Positions 27,547 to 35,887 of a stretch of 64,000 nucleotides of DNA are shown here, piece by piece (position 1 is the stretch's first letter; every line of letters begins with the position of its first letter). This DNA comes from Burkholderia sp. WSM2232 (lineage in GTDB: Bacteria; Pseudomonadota; Gammaproteobacteria; Burkholderiales; Burkholderiaceae), in the NCBI RefSeq assembly GCF_000472545.1, contig NZ_AWZV01000035.1, positions 1 through 64,000 of the forward strand, in the 5' to 3' direction. The position numbers and the translations under genes are program-made. Below the pieces are notes generated by a model, which saw nothing but the letters and a program-made list of their open reading frames with translations, searched no databases and was not told the origin of the DNA.

Positions 27547-28587
27547 TCAGTCCTCTGGCGCGGGCGCGCGGGCGTCGAGCAGGCCCGCTTCGCGCAGCGC
27601 GGACCACAAGGCCGCTGGGATGGGCAACTCGAACGACGCCGCGTTCTCGCGCAATTCGTCGGCACTGCGCGCGCCGGTCAGCACGGTGGCGACCGCCGGA
27701 TGCGCATACGGAAACTGCAAGGCCGCGGCCGCGAGCGGCACGCCGTGGTCGCGGCATACTGCCTCGAGCCGCGCAACGCGCTCGATCACTTCGCGCGGCG
27801 CCTCGCCGTAGTTGAATTTCAGATCGCCTTCGACGCCGCGCGCCAGAATGCCCGAGTTGAACGCGCCGCCTAACAGGATGCTGACGCCGCGCTTCTCGCA
27901 TGCCGGCAAGAGGTCGTCGAGAGTGGTCTGCTCGAGGAGCGTATAACGCCCGGCGAGCAACGCGCAATCGATATCGAACTCGGCCATCGCCTCGAGTATT
28001 ACCGCGCCTTCGTTCACGCCAAGTCCCACTGCCTTAACCGCGCCTGCCGAGCGCAATTCGTCGAGCGCGCGAAAACCGCCGCCTTGCGTCAGTTGCCGCC
28101 AGTAGTGGGAATTCATCTCGCCGTGCGTCACACGGCCAATGTCGTGCACCAGCAGAATGTCGATGTCGATAATGCCGAGACGCTGCTGGCTGTCTTGGAA
28201 CGAACGGAGAATACCGTCGTGCGTGTAGTCGTAGACGGCCTCGAAGGGCAGCGGGTTCTGCCAGCCCTCCTTGCCCTCGTAAGGTGTCGTGCGCGGCACG
28301 AAGCGGCGGCCGACTTTAGTCGACAGAACATATTCGCTGCGCGGATAGCGCCGCAATGCGTTGCCCAGCCGATGCTCCGCCTTGGTGTTGCCGTAATGCG
28401 GCGCGGTGTCGAAATAGCGCACGCCCGCGTCCCATGCGGCAGCGACGGTTGCCTGCGCATCTTCGTCCGACAGATCGCGATACAGGCCGCCGAGCGGCGC
28501 GGTGCCGAGGCTCAATCCCGTCACTTGCAGCGTGCCGCGGCCAACGCCGCGGCGCTGCCGGACCTTTGAACCGTTCGTTGCGGTCAT
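27547..28587 (-). CDS. Aldo/keto reductase, probable L-fucose (D-threo-aldose) 1-dehydrogenase
   Basis: A 346-residue AKR of the L-fucose/L-galactose dehydrogenase branch. The catalytic tetrad can be seen in RYFDTAPHYGNTKAEHRLG (Asp, Tyr), VLSTKVGR (Lys) and DILLVHDIG (His). The long YDYTHDGILRSFQDSQQRLG segment is typical. It would oxidise L-fucose at C1 with NAD(P) to the lactone handled by the next gene. L-galactose and D-arabinose are plausible alternative substrates because they share the D-threo configuration. Confidence 0.85.
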   Translation of the reverse strand: MTATNGSKVRQRRGVGRGTLQVTGLSLGTAPLGGLYRDLSDEDAQATVAAAWDAGVRYFDTAPHYGNTKAEHRLGNALRRYPRSEYVLSTKVGRRFVPRTTPYEGKEGWQNPLPFEAVYDYTHDGILRSFQDSQQRLGIIDIDILLVHDIGRVTHGEMNSHYWRQLTQGGGFRALDELRSAGAVKAVGLGVNEGAVILEAMAEFDIDCALLAGRYTLLEQTTLDDLLPACEKRGVSILLGGAFNSGILARGVEGDLKFNYGEAPREVIERVARLEAVCRDHGVPLAAAALQFPYAHPAVATVLTGARSADELRENAASFELPIPAALWSALREAGLLDARAPAPED

Positions 28588-28650
28588 TTAACGCGTCTCC
28601 TGTAGAACGTTCTTTGTATCACACCGACAGCCAGCGCTCACTGCAATTCA

Positions 28651-29973
28651 TCATTGCTGCTGCATAGCCATCACACGGCGCGGCGCGCCCGCGCTCGACG
28701 GCAGGCAGCCGGGCCCGACTGGCTCGAACGTCTTATAGGTGAGGATGAATTCCTGGTGTCCCAGCATTTCGGATTTCGACGCGGCGCCTTGCGACACGGC
28801 CAGCGTCTGCTCGAACACCTCGCGGCCCACTTCGTCGAGCGTGCCGCGGCCTTCGAGAATGCGGCCCGCGTCGACATCCATGTCGCCCGAAAGATTGCGA
28901 TACGTGGCCGGATTCGCGCAGATCTTGATGACCGGCGAGATGGCCGAGCCGACCACCGAACCGCGCCCGGTGGTGAACAGAATCACATGCGCGCCGCAAG
29001 CAATCAGCTCGCCGATCTCCGCATTGTCGCTAATGTTCGGAAAGCCGAAGCGCGGCTCGCCGTCCGGCACGACGTCGAGCAGATACAGGCCGCCGGTCGG
29101 CGGAATGTCGCCCGGTTTGACGATGCCCGCAATCGGCGAGGCACCGCTTTTCGCATACGCGCCGAGCGACTTTTCTTCCTGTGTGGTGAGGCCGCCGTCC
29201 GCGTTGCCGACCGCAAAACTGCCGTGGCCGAGAATCGAGTAATAACGCGCTGCCTTGGCGACACACTCGACGATCGCGTCGCCGAGTTCCGGCCGCGCCG
29301 CGCGCGTCTTCATATGAAACTCACAGCCGACGAGTTCGCCGGTCTCCTCGAAAATGCAGGTCGCGCCCGCGTCGATCAGATGATCGAACGCGCGGCCCAC
29401 GGCCGGATTCGCGGTAATGCCGCTGGTGCCGTCCGAACCGCCGCAAATCGTGCCGACCACCAGTTCGCTCAACGCCATCGGCACTTTCTGTTGCACGGCG
29501 AGTTGCGCGCGCGCGCCGCGCACCCAGTCCACGCCATACTGAATCGTACTGCGCGTGCCGCCCTTCTCCTGGATGGTGAGCACTTCGACAGGGCGGCCGC
29601 TCGCACGCACGGCGTCGACGAGATAGTGCTTGTTCATGCTCTCGCATCCCAACGAGACAAACAGCACCGCGCCGACGTTCGGATGCGTGGCGAGCCGCTC
29701 GAGCATTTTCTCGGCGTATTCGTTCGGATAGCAGCCCGGAAAGCCGATCAGATGGACCGGCGGGACGGGCGGCTCGTGCGCGGCTTGCGCGTCGCCGAAT
29801 GCGTCGAGCGGCTCGCGAAACTGCGTGACGATTTCGCGCGCCACGTGATGCGCGCACTCGACCAGATACGCGACCGCGACCACATTGCGGATGCCCTTGC
29901 GGCCGTCGCTACGAAGGTAGCCCTGCAGCATCGGCGGTTGCGCAGAGGCGCTTGCTACGGATGTCTCAGCCAT
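28651..29973 (-). CDS. UxaA-family dehydratase, large (C-terminal-type) subunit
   Basis: A 440-residue protein matching the main domain of altronate/galactarate dehydratases: MLQGYLRSDGRKGIRNVV, HLIGFPGCYPNEYAEKMLERL, LGCES, TICGGSDGTSGITANPAVG, FEETGELVGCE and GRGSVVGSAISPVIKIC. The Cys and acidic residues fit a metal- or Fe-dependent dehydratase. By position it should dehydrate L-fuconate to 2-keto-3-deoxy-L-fuconate. This replaces the enolase-superfamily fuconate dehydratase known elsewhere, none of which is encoded nearby. The ATG at 29973 with GCGGGAAC upstream is preferred over the start at 29994. It works with the small gene 42 bp upstream. Confidence 0.82.
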   Translation of the reverse strand: MAETSVASASAQPPMLQGYLRSDGRKGIRNVVAVAYLVECAHHVAREIVTQFREPLDAFGDAQAAHEPPVPPVHLIGFPGCYPNEYAEKMLERLATHPNVGAVLFVSLGCESMNKHYLVDAVRASGRPVEVLTIQEKGGTRSTIQYGVDWVRGARAQLAVQQKVPMALSELVVGTICGGSDGTSGITANPAVGRAFDHLIDAGATCIFEETGELVGCEFHMKTRAARPELGDAIVECVAKAARYYSILGHGSFAVGNADGGLTTQEEKSLGAYAKSGASPIAGIVKPGDIPPTGGLYLLDVVPDGEPRFGFPNISDNAEIGELIACGAHVILFTTGRGSVVGSAISPVIKICANPATYRNLSGDMDVDAGRILEGRGTLDEVGREVFEQTLAVSQGAASKSEMLGHQEFILTYKTFEPVGPGCLPSSAGAPRRVMAMQQQ

Positions 29974-30015
29974 GATCGTTCCCGCGCGGCGCAAGGCCGC
30001 GTCGTTATGCGCAAA

Positions 30016-30342
30016 TCAGTGATGTACGAATTGATGACCCGCGTCGTGCGTGTACGTCGGCAGGTAATCGCTTTCCAGGTTGTGCGTATGCAGATGCTCG
30101 CCGCGCCGCACGTCTTCGGTGACGTGACCGATCACGGCGCCGTAGCGCAGCACCTTGTCGTCTTTCGCGAGATCGCGGCGCGCCAGCTTGTGGCCCAGTT
30201 CGATGGTCCGCGCGAGTGTGACGCGCTCGCCTTCGATCTCGATGTGCGTGCCGGCATCCAGCCGCGCCCCGGCAATGAGGCAGTTGTCGTCCGGACTGAG
30301 CAGGATCAGTCGCGGATCGGTTTCTTGTGTGCGGCTCGTCAA
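30016..30342 (-). CDS. UxaA-family dehydratase, small SAF-domain subunit
   Basis: A 108-residue protein corresponding to the N-terminal SAF domain of altronate dehydratase (RLILLSPDDNCLIAGARLDAG, VTLARTIELGHKLARRDLAKDDKVLRYGAVIGHVTEDVRRGEHLHTHN). In UxaA this domain is fused to the large one; here the two parts are separate adjacent genes. It is presumably the lid or stabilising subunit of the heteromeric dehydratase. The start codon is TTG, with GGAGA about 7-8 bp before it. Confidence 0.82.
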   Translation of the reverse strand: MTSRTQETDPRLILLSPDDNCLIAGARLDAGTHIEIEGERVTLARTIELGHKLARRDLAKDDKVLRYGAVIGHVTEDVRRGEHLHTHNLESDYLPTYTHDAGHQFVHH

Positions 30343-30378
30343 ATGGTTTCTCCGTGAGGCGGTTGGGTTGGCCTTGCT

Positions 30379-31440
30379 TCAGTTCTGACCTTCGCCGCTT
30401 GCGAGGCGAGCCACCATCAGCGAGCCGAGAATGATCGCGCCGTAAATCGCCTGAATCCAGAACGAGGGCACCTGGGCGAGCGTCAGCAGGTTCTGCACGA
30501 CGCCGAGCAGCAGCACGCCGGAGAGCGCACCGATCATCGTGCCCTTGCCGCCGTCGAGCGAAATGCCGCCGATCACCGCCGCCGCGAATACCGTGAAGAT
30601 CATGCCGTTGCCCTGATTCGCGTTGATTGCGCCGACGTAGCCGGTCACGATCAGCCCGCCCACCGAGGCGAGCACGCTGCCAAGAACGAACACGCCCCAC
30701 GTGATGCGCTCGACGCGAATGCCGGCCGCGCGTGCCGCCTCCGGATTGCCGCCGATGGCGTACAACGCGCGGCCCAGACGGTGATAGCGCAACATGAACG
30801 CGGCAATCGCGAAGGCCGCTGCGGCGAGCCACACCGACAACGGCAAGCCGAGCACGATGGTGGTCGCAAGCGAGAAGAACGACGGCGGCATGTCAAACAG
30901 CGTGCCGCCCTTGGTCGCGCCGACCAGCATGCCGCGCAGCACGATCAGCATGGCGAGCGTGACGATGAACGCGTTCAGCCGTAAGCGCACCACCAGAAAG
31001 CCGTTGATCACGCCGATCGCCGCGCCGACTGCGAGAATGGCCAGCAAGCCTGCTGCCGCGGGCCATTGCGTGCCGAACCCTGCGGACGCCGCCGGCATCA
31101 CGAGCATCGCGCCGACAGCGGGCGCTATGCCGACTGTCGATTCCAGCGATAAATCGAACTTGCCCGTCAGCACGATCAGCGACTCGGCGAGCACCACCAG
31201 CGCGAGCGCCGCCGAAGCGCCGAGCACGCTGATCAGATTCGCTCGCGTGAGAAAGCTCGGGCTCACGAATGCGCCGATCACGATCAGCAGTACGAGCGCC
31301 GGCAACAACGCGAGCTCACGCAGGCGCGCAAGCTGCGCGCGACCGCGTTTGCCGCGCGGCGCGGGCGCGGGCCCCGGTGCATGGAGCGGACCCTGACCCT
31401 GCGCCGCGCTGAACGCGGGACTCGGCAGACTATTCTTCAT
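30379..31440 (-). CDS. Sugar ABC transporter permease (RbsC-type)
   Basis: A 353-residue inner-membrane permease with about eight to ten helices in the second part and a cytosolic, Pro/Arg-rich N-terminal tail of about 40 residues. The family signature is GYVGAINANQGNGMIFTVFAAAVIGGISLDGGKGTMIGALSGVLLLG. It forms the import channel of the CUT2-type transporter with the overlapping ATPase gene (11-bp overlap) and the binding protein. The cargo should be L-fucose or a related sugar, given the operon. Confidence 0.9.
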   Translation of the reverse strand: MKNSLPSPAFSAAQGQGPLHAPGPAPAPRGKRGRAQLARLRELALLPALVLLIVIGAFVSPSFLTRANLISVLGASAALALVVLAESLIVLTGKFDLSLESTVGIAPAVGAMLVMPAASAGFGTQWPAAAGLLAILAVGAAIGVINGFLVVRLRLNAFIVTLAMLIVLRGMLVGATKGGTLFDMPPSFFSLATTIVLGLPLSVWLAAAAFAIAAFMLRYHRLGRALYAIGGNPEAARAAGIRVERITWGVFVLGSVLASVGGLIVTGYVGAINANQGNGMIFTVFAAAVIGGISLDGGKGTMIGALSGVLLLGVVQNLLTLAQVPSFWIQAIYGAIILGSLMVARLASGEGQN

Positions 31441-32971
31441 GGAGACTCACTCCTTCAACAGATGCAATCAGATCCTGGTCCTGCCAGCCCGCGGGAAATT
31501 CAGCCGCAATGCGGCCACGAAACATGACGAGTACCCGGTCACAGGTGCGCAGATCGTCGAGCTCGCCCGACACGACGAGCACAGCCTTGCCTTCTTCGCG
31601 CACGCGCTCCACGACGGAGAGCAGCGCCTCTTTCGACTTCACGTCCACCCCCGCCGTCGGGTCGATCAGCACGAGCACGTTCGGGTTGGTGGCGAGCGCG
31701 CGCGCCATCACGACCTTCTGCTGATTGCCGCCCGACAGACCGGCGACAACGTGCTCCGGTCCTTGCGCGACGATGCCGAGCGCTTCGATCATCTTCTGGC
31801 CGAAGGCGTTTTTCCTCGCCGGGGTCGCGATGCCGAACTTGCCGAAGAGCCGCGCAATCGTCATCGACGCGTTCTCGGCAATGGATTGCGTCAACACGAG
31901 TCCTTCGTGATGGCGATCTTTCGGCACGCAGCCGACACCGTGCGCGAGCGCCGCAGGCACATCGCCGGGCGGCAGCGTCGCGCCGTCCACGCTGATCGTG
32001 CCGCGCTTCGCCGCGCGCAGACCGGCAATCGCTTCGGCTACGCTCGTGCGGCCGCTGCTCGTCGCGCCCGTCAGACCGACCACTTCGCCGCGGCGCACAT
32101 GGAACGACACGTCTTCGTAATCGGCGCCGCTCAACTGATCCACTTGCAGCGCGGTCGCGGTGCTCGCGGGCAAAGGCTCCCGCGCCGCCGCGTCTGCGAC
32201 CAGCAGGCCGCCGCGTTCGCCGGTCATCGCTTCGATCAGCTGCTCGCGAGGCAACGCGGAAACGGGCGCGCTCACGATATGCCGCGCATCGCGCAGGACC
32301 GTGACTGCCTGACAGATCTCATACACCTCTTGCAAATGATGCGAGATGAACAGAAACGTCACGCCTTCGCGCTGCAATTCCTCGATACGCCGGAACAGAC
32401 GCTTGATTTCGTCGCCGTCGAGCTGCGCGGTGGGCTCGTCGAGAATGATGAAGCGCGCGCCGTAGGACAACGCGCGCGCAATCTCGACAAGCTGCCGTGC
32501 TTCGACGCTCAGGTCGCCGGCGCGCGCGTCTTCGCGCACGTCGATCTTCCAGTGGTCGAGCAAGGCGCGCGCGTCGCGGCGCATGGTTCGCCAGTCGATC
32601 ACGCCGCCGCGCGACGGCTGCCGGTTCATGAACAGATTCTCCGCAACGGAGAGCTCGCGAATGATCGTCGAATGTTGATAGACGCAGGCCACGCGCTCGC
32701 GCCACGCATCGCGGTCCGCAAGTGGCGGCGCGCTCTCGCCGTTAAAGCGCACTTCGCCGGTATCGGGCTTGCGCAGGCCGGTCAGGATCGACACGAGCGT
32801 CGACTTGCCCGCGCCGTTACGCCCGACCAGCGCATGTGACTCGCCGGGCAGCACGCGAATGCTCACGTCGTTCAGCGCCGCCGTCGAGCCATAGCGTTTG
32901 GTGACGCTCAATGCTTCGACCACCGAAGCATTGAGCGCGGATGACGTGAGCTCGCTCATTGGGCCGCTCAT
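31430..32971 (-). CDS. Sugar ABC transporter ATP-binding protein (RbsA-type, two ATPase domains)
   Basis: A 513-residue protein with two ABC domains. The first has Walker A GRNGAGKSTL, signature LSVEARQLVEIARAL and ILDEPTAQLD. The second has the degenerate loop TGATSSGRTSVAEA, signature LSGGNQQKVVMARAL and LVLIDPTAGVD, the asymmetry usual for CUT2 transporters. ATG 32971 overlaps the stop of the binding-protein gene as ATGA, implying coupled translation; ATG 32959 is an alternative. It overlaps the permease start by 11 bp. Confidence 0.9.
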   Translation of the reverse strand: MSGPMSELTSSALNASVVEALSVTKRYGSTAALNDVSIRVLPGESHALVGRNGAGKSTLVSILTGLRKPDTGEVRFNGESAPPLADRDAWRERVACVYQHSTIIRELSVAENLFMNRQPSRGGVIDWRTMRRDARALLDHWKIDVREDARAGDLSVEARQLVEIARALSYGARFIILDEPTAQLDGDEIKRLFRRIEELQREGVTFLFISHHLQEVYEICQAVTVLRDARHIVSAPVSALPREQLIEAMTGERGGLLVADAAAREPLPASTATALQVDQLSGADYEDVSFHVRRGEVVGLTGATSSGRTSVAEAIAGLRAAKRGTISVDGATLPPGDVPAALAHGVGCVPKDRHHEGLVLTQSIAENASMTIARLFGKFGIATPARKNAFGQKMIEALGIVAQGPEHVVAGLSGGNQQKVVMARALATNPNVLVLIDPTAGVDVKSKEALLSVVERVREEGKAVLVVSGELDDLRTCDRVLVMFRGRIAAEFPAGWQDQDLIASVEGVSLHEE

Positions 32972-34041
32972 TTGACCGTGTTGCCCCACAGCGCCTTGTC
33001 GTCGACATTCGACTTCGTCACGAGCGGCGCGGGCAACTGGTCTTCGAGAATGCCCGGCGCCAGCTGGATGATGGTGCTGCCGTGATCGGTCGGGCCCGGC
33101 TTGAAGGTCTGCCCCGCCAACGCCGCCTTGATGTAGTACAGGCCGTACTTCGCGTACGAATCGGCAGGCTGGGACACGGTGGCGTCGATGTCGCCGCGGC
33201 GGATCGCGTCGAACTCCTGCGGAATGCCGTCGTTGCTGACGATCACAACGTGCTTCGCGTCGCCGGCCGGAAACAGCATCTGCTTGCGGCGCAGCGTTTG
33301 CAGCGTCGGCGACAGATACACGCCGCCTGCCTGCATGTAGATGGCCTTCACGTCGGGATTTGCGGTCAGCAGGCTATCCAGGCCGGTGGCCGCCACATCG
33401 CCCTTCCAGCTCGCCGGGATTTCCAGCAACTTCAGACCGGGATAGCCCTTCAGGCACGAGCGGAATGCTTCGGAGCGGTCGCGTCCGTTCACCGAGCCGA
33501 GGTCGCCCATGATCTGCACGACCTTGCCCGACTTCACATGCTCGCCAATGTATTTGCACGCTTTCTCGCCATAGGCGTGGTTGTCCGCGCGCACGACCAT
33601 CGCGATCTTGCCCTGAGTCGGCGCGACGTCGACGGCGACTACCGGCACGTTGCGCGCGGTCGCGGCGTCGAGCGCGCGGCTGATCGCGGCCGAATCGAGA
33701 GGTCCGACCACGATGCCCTTCGCGCCGAGGTTCAGCAAATTGTTCATGTCGGTGATCTGCTGCACCGGATCGCCGTTCGAATTGACCGGCGCGAGGATGT
33801 CAATGCCCATCTCCTTCGCGTACTTCGGCAGATAGTTGTTGTACGACTGCCAGAACGGCGAGGTCAGCAGCGGCAGGCCGAGGCCGACCTTGCCCGCCTC
33901 CGCGGCCTGCGCAGCGCCCCCCAATGCAAAGCCGACGACGCATGCGGCCGCGGCCGCCGTGGCAAGCGACCGACTAAACGAACTGCGGAAGGAACGGCGA
34001 AACGACTGGCGAGCCGGCTGCGGCTCTTTCGCGAACGACAT
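32968..34041 (-). CDS. Sugar ABC transporter periplasmic binding protein (RbsB-type)
   Basis: A 357-residue periplasmic sugar-binding protein, first gene of the operon. A long Arg/Ser-rich start and hydrophobic core form a signal peptide of about 47 residues (cleavage near AAQAAEA). The mature part has the pentose/hexose-binding pattern LLTSPFWQSYNNYLPKYAKEMG, LLNLGAKGIVVGPLDSAAI, VVAVDVAPTQG and VVIVSNDGIPQEFDAI. It delivers the sugar to the importer encoded by the next two genes. The ligand is inferred from the catabolic genes downstream. Confidence 0.9.
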   Translation of the reverse strand: MSFAKEPQPARQSFRRSFRSSFSRSLATAAAAACVVGFALGGAAQAAEAGKVGLGLPLLTSPFWQSYNNYLPKYAKEMGIDILAPVNSNGDPVQQITDMNNLLNLGAKGIVVGPLDSAAISRALDAATARNVPVVAVDVAPTQGKIAMVVRADNHAYGEKACKYIGEHVKSGKVVQIMGDLGSVNGRDRSEAFRSCLKGYPGLKLLEIPASWKGDVAATGLDSLLTANPDVKAIYMQAGGVYLSPTLQTLRRKQMLFPAGDAKHVVIVSNDGIPQEFDAIRRGDIDATVSQPADSYAKYGLYYIKAALAGQTFKPGPTDHGSTIIQLAPGILEDQLPAPLVTKSNVDDKALWGNTVK

Positions 34042-34141
34042 GGGCTGTCTCCTGATATGCGTTGTTGAACTGCGTGGCCGGCGATGTAAGCCGGCACTTC
34101 GTCCTGCGCTTTGTTATGGGCATTGGCGGGCAATGGCGTGC

Positions 34142-34191
34142 ATTCATTCACCAATGAATATATTATTCATATACGGACTTCTCGAAGTCAA
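34142..34191 (-). promoter_or_regulatory. Promoter and operator of the sugar operon
   Basis: On the minus strand, TTGACT (34191-34186) and AATAAT (34167-34162) are 18 bp apart, giving a transcript start about 115 nt before the binding-protein gene. Over the -10 lie three alternating half-sites: ATTCATT (34142-34148), AATGAATA (34153-34160) and TATTCAT (34164-34170). The first two form a 7-bp dyad with a 4-bp gap, and the last two a 7-bp dyad with a 3-bp gap. This is an AT-rich island in very GC-rich DNA and is the likely binding site of the divergent IclR regulator. Confidence 0.7.
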
Positions 34192-34311
34192 GGAATGTGC
34201 ACTGCATCAAGGGTCCGTATTTTCCCTGGACGCATCGGCTCGCACGGAAACAGCTACCGCACTTACACTCAAGCGCCGGCTATTGAGAACAGCTCACGGA
34301 ATTTCCCCACG

Positions 34312-35100
34312 ATGGACGCAGACGACAAAGACGATGCCGACCGTTATCGCGCGCCCGCGCTCGACAAAGGCCTCGACATTCTCGAATTGCTCGCCGAGCA
34401 GAAAGAGGGACTCACGCGCGCCGAGATCACGAAGCTGCTCGGGCGCAATGCCAGCGAGATGTACCGCATGCTCGAACGTCTGGTCGCGCGGCAGTATGTG
34501 GTGCGCTCCAAGGGCGGCGACCGTTATTCGCTGAGCCTGAAGCTGTACGCGCTGGCCCATCGTCACCCGCCGATGAACCGGCTCATCTCCGAAGCGTTGC
34601 CGCTCATGCAGCGTTTCGCCGATGCCGCCGAGCAATCGTGTCACCTGGCCGTGTACGACCGCGGCAATCTGCTCGTCATCGCCCAGGTGGACGGGCCGGG
34701 CACCTGGGGTATGTCGGTGCGTCTCGGCTCGCGGGTCGGTCTGATCGATACGGGCTCCGGGCGCGTGATGCTTGCATTCCAGACGGTCGAACAGCGCGCG
34801 CAGATGCTCGCCGAGCACACCAAGGTCAAAGGCGAAGTGACTATCGACCGCGAGGCGCTCGAAGCAGCGTGCGAGCGGATTCGGGCGGCCGGCTTTTCGC
34901 AGAAGGACAGCCAGCAGACGTTCGGCGTGACCGACGTCACCTTCCCCGTGCTCGGCCCATCCGGCCAGGCGATCGCGGCGCTCACCTGCCCGTACCTCAG
35001 GCGTATCGACGAATATGTCGCGCCCACGCTGGCAGCCGCGACTGCGCTGCTGCGCGAGACAGTGCAGGCGCTTTCAATGTTTCGCGAGCCGGCGCTTTGA
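34312..35100 (+). CDS. IclR-family transcriptional regulator of the sugar operon
   Basis: A 262-residue IclR protein. The N-terminal winged helix (ALDKGLDILELLAEQKEGLTRAEITKLLGRNASEMYRMLERL) is followed by the effector domain (HLAVYDRGNLLVIAQVDGP, GSRVGLIDTGSGRVMLAFQ, GVTDVTFPVLGPSGQAIAALTCPYL). It is divergent from the nine-gene sugar operon and probably represses it until sugar or a catabolite is present. ATG 34312 is used because upstream in-frame sequence crosses the operator region. Confidence 0.9.
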   Translation: MDADDKDDADRYRAPALDKGLDILELLAEQKEGLTRAEITKLLGRNASEMYRMLERLVARQYVVRSKGGDRYSLSLKLYALAHRHPPMNRLISEALPLMQRFADAAEQSCHLAVYDRGNLLVIAQVDGPGTWGMSVRLGSRVGLIDTGSGRVMLAFQTVEQRAQMLAEHTKVKGEVTIDREALEAACERIRAAGFSQKDSQQTFGVTDVTFPVLGPSGQAIAALTCPYLRRIDEYVAPTLAAATALLRETVQALSMFREPAL

Positions 35101-35308
35101 GCGGCACATGAGCGGCGCATAACCGGCATATAACCGGCACGTTAGCGGTCTGCCAGTCGCGAGTGTCGCGTGATTGCACCTTGAGCGCGGAAAACGCGGC
35201 ATCAAACTCCGGTTTCGAAGCGGGCAGCGCGCCCACATGGTTTAGAATGGCGGCCCTCTCAAAAAACGACGCCGCGTGAAGTCATTCGTGCGCGCCCATC
35301 GAATAGCA

Positions 35309-35854
35309 ATGGCGAAACTTCTGACCGACTCCGAATTCCAGCGTTTTTCCGAACTCCAGCAGAAGCAGTCGAGCTTCACGATCACACCGGAAGAAGCCGA
35401 CGAACTGCGCGACATCGTCGCTCATGCGCAAAAACGCCGCGACGACCGCGCGGCGGCCATGCAAAGCATCGAGACTTTCATCCAACAATTCGACATCAGC
35501 CCGGACGAGCTGTTTTCACCCGAGCAGATCGGCGAAGCCGCTCGCACCTATGGTCTGATTCCGGCCGCGAAGAAGGAGCGCGTGCTGCCGCCGTCGTTCA
35601 CGTTCAATGGCAAGCCGTACCAGTGGACCACGCGCGCGCTGCCTGACGACATTCGCGTGCCGTTGTTCGATGCGTTCAAGGCTGGACAGTCGGTGAAATC
35701 GTTCATCGCAACGCCGAAGGATGCGAATCGTTGCGCAGCCACCATTGCGCGGCTCGAGCGCGAGACCGGCGCCGTGTATGCGGATGCGTGGCTCGAGGAA
35801 CTGGCCGTGACGCGTGCACAGGTGGACGAGGCAGCGGCCAGGTTGGCGGGCTAA
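35309..35854 (+). CDS. Conserved-looking 181-residue protein, function unknown
   Basis: It begins MAKLLTDSEFQRFSELQQKQ and has a helical, probably coiled-coil N-terminal half (FTITPEEADELRDIVAHAQKRRDDRAA), then a basic middle (AAKKERVLPPSFTFNGKPYQW) and an acidic C-terminal helix. The plan recalls a nucleoid-associated protein, with an oligomerising N-terminus and a binding module, but the H-NS core motif is absent. An in-frame GTG at 35276 is possible; neither start has a strong ribosome-binding site. Function open. Confidence 0.65.
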   Translation: MAKLLTDSEFQRFSELQQKQSSFTITPEEADELRDIVAHAQKRRDDRAAAMQSIETFIQQFDISPDELFSPEQIGEAARTYGLIPAAKKERVLPPSFTFNGKPYQWTTRALPDDIRVPLFDAFKAGQSVKSFIATPKDANRCAATIARLERETGAVYADAWLEELAVTRAQVDEAAARLAG

Positions 35855-35887
35855 CTGCAGGCTGCGCTGCCTGCGCGGGCTACGCGG

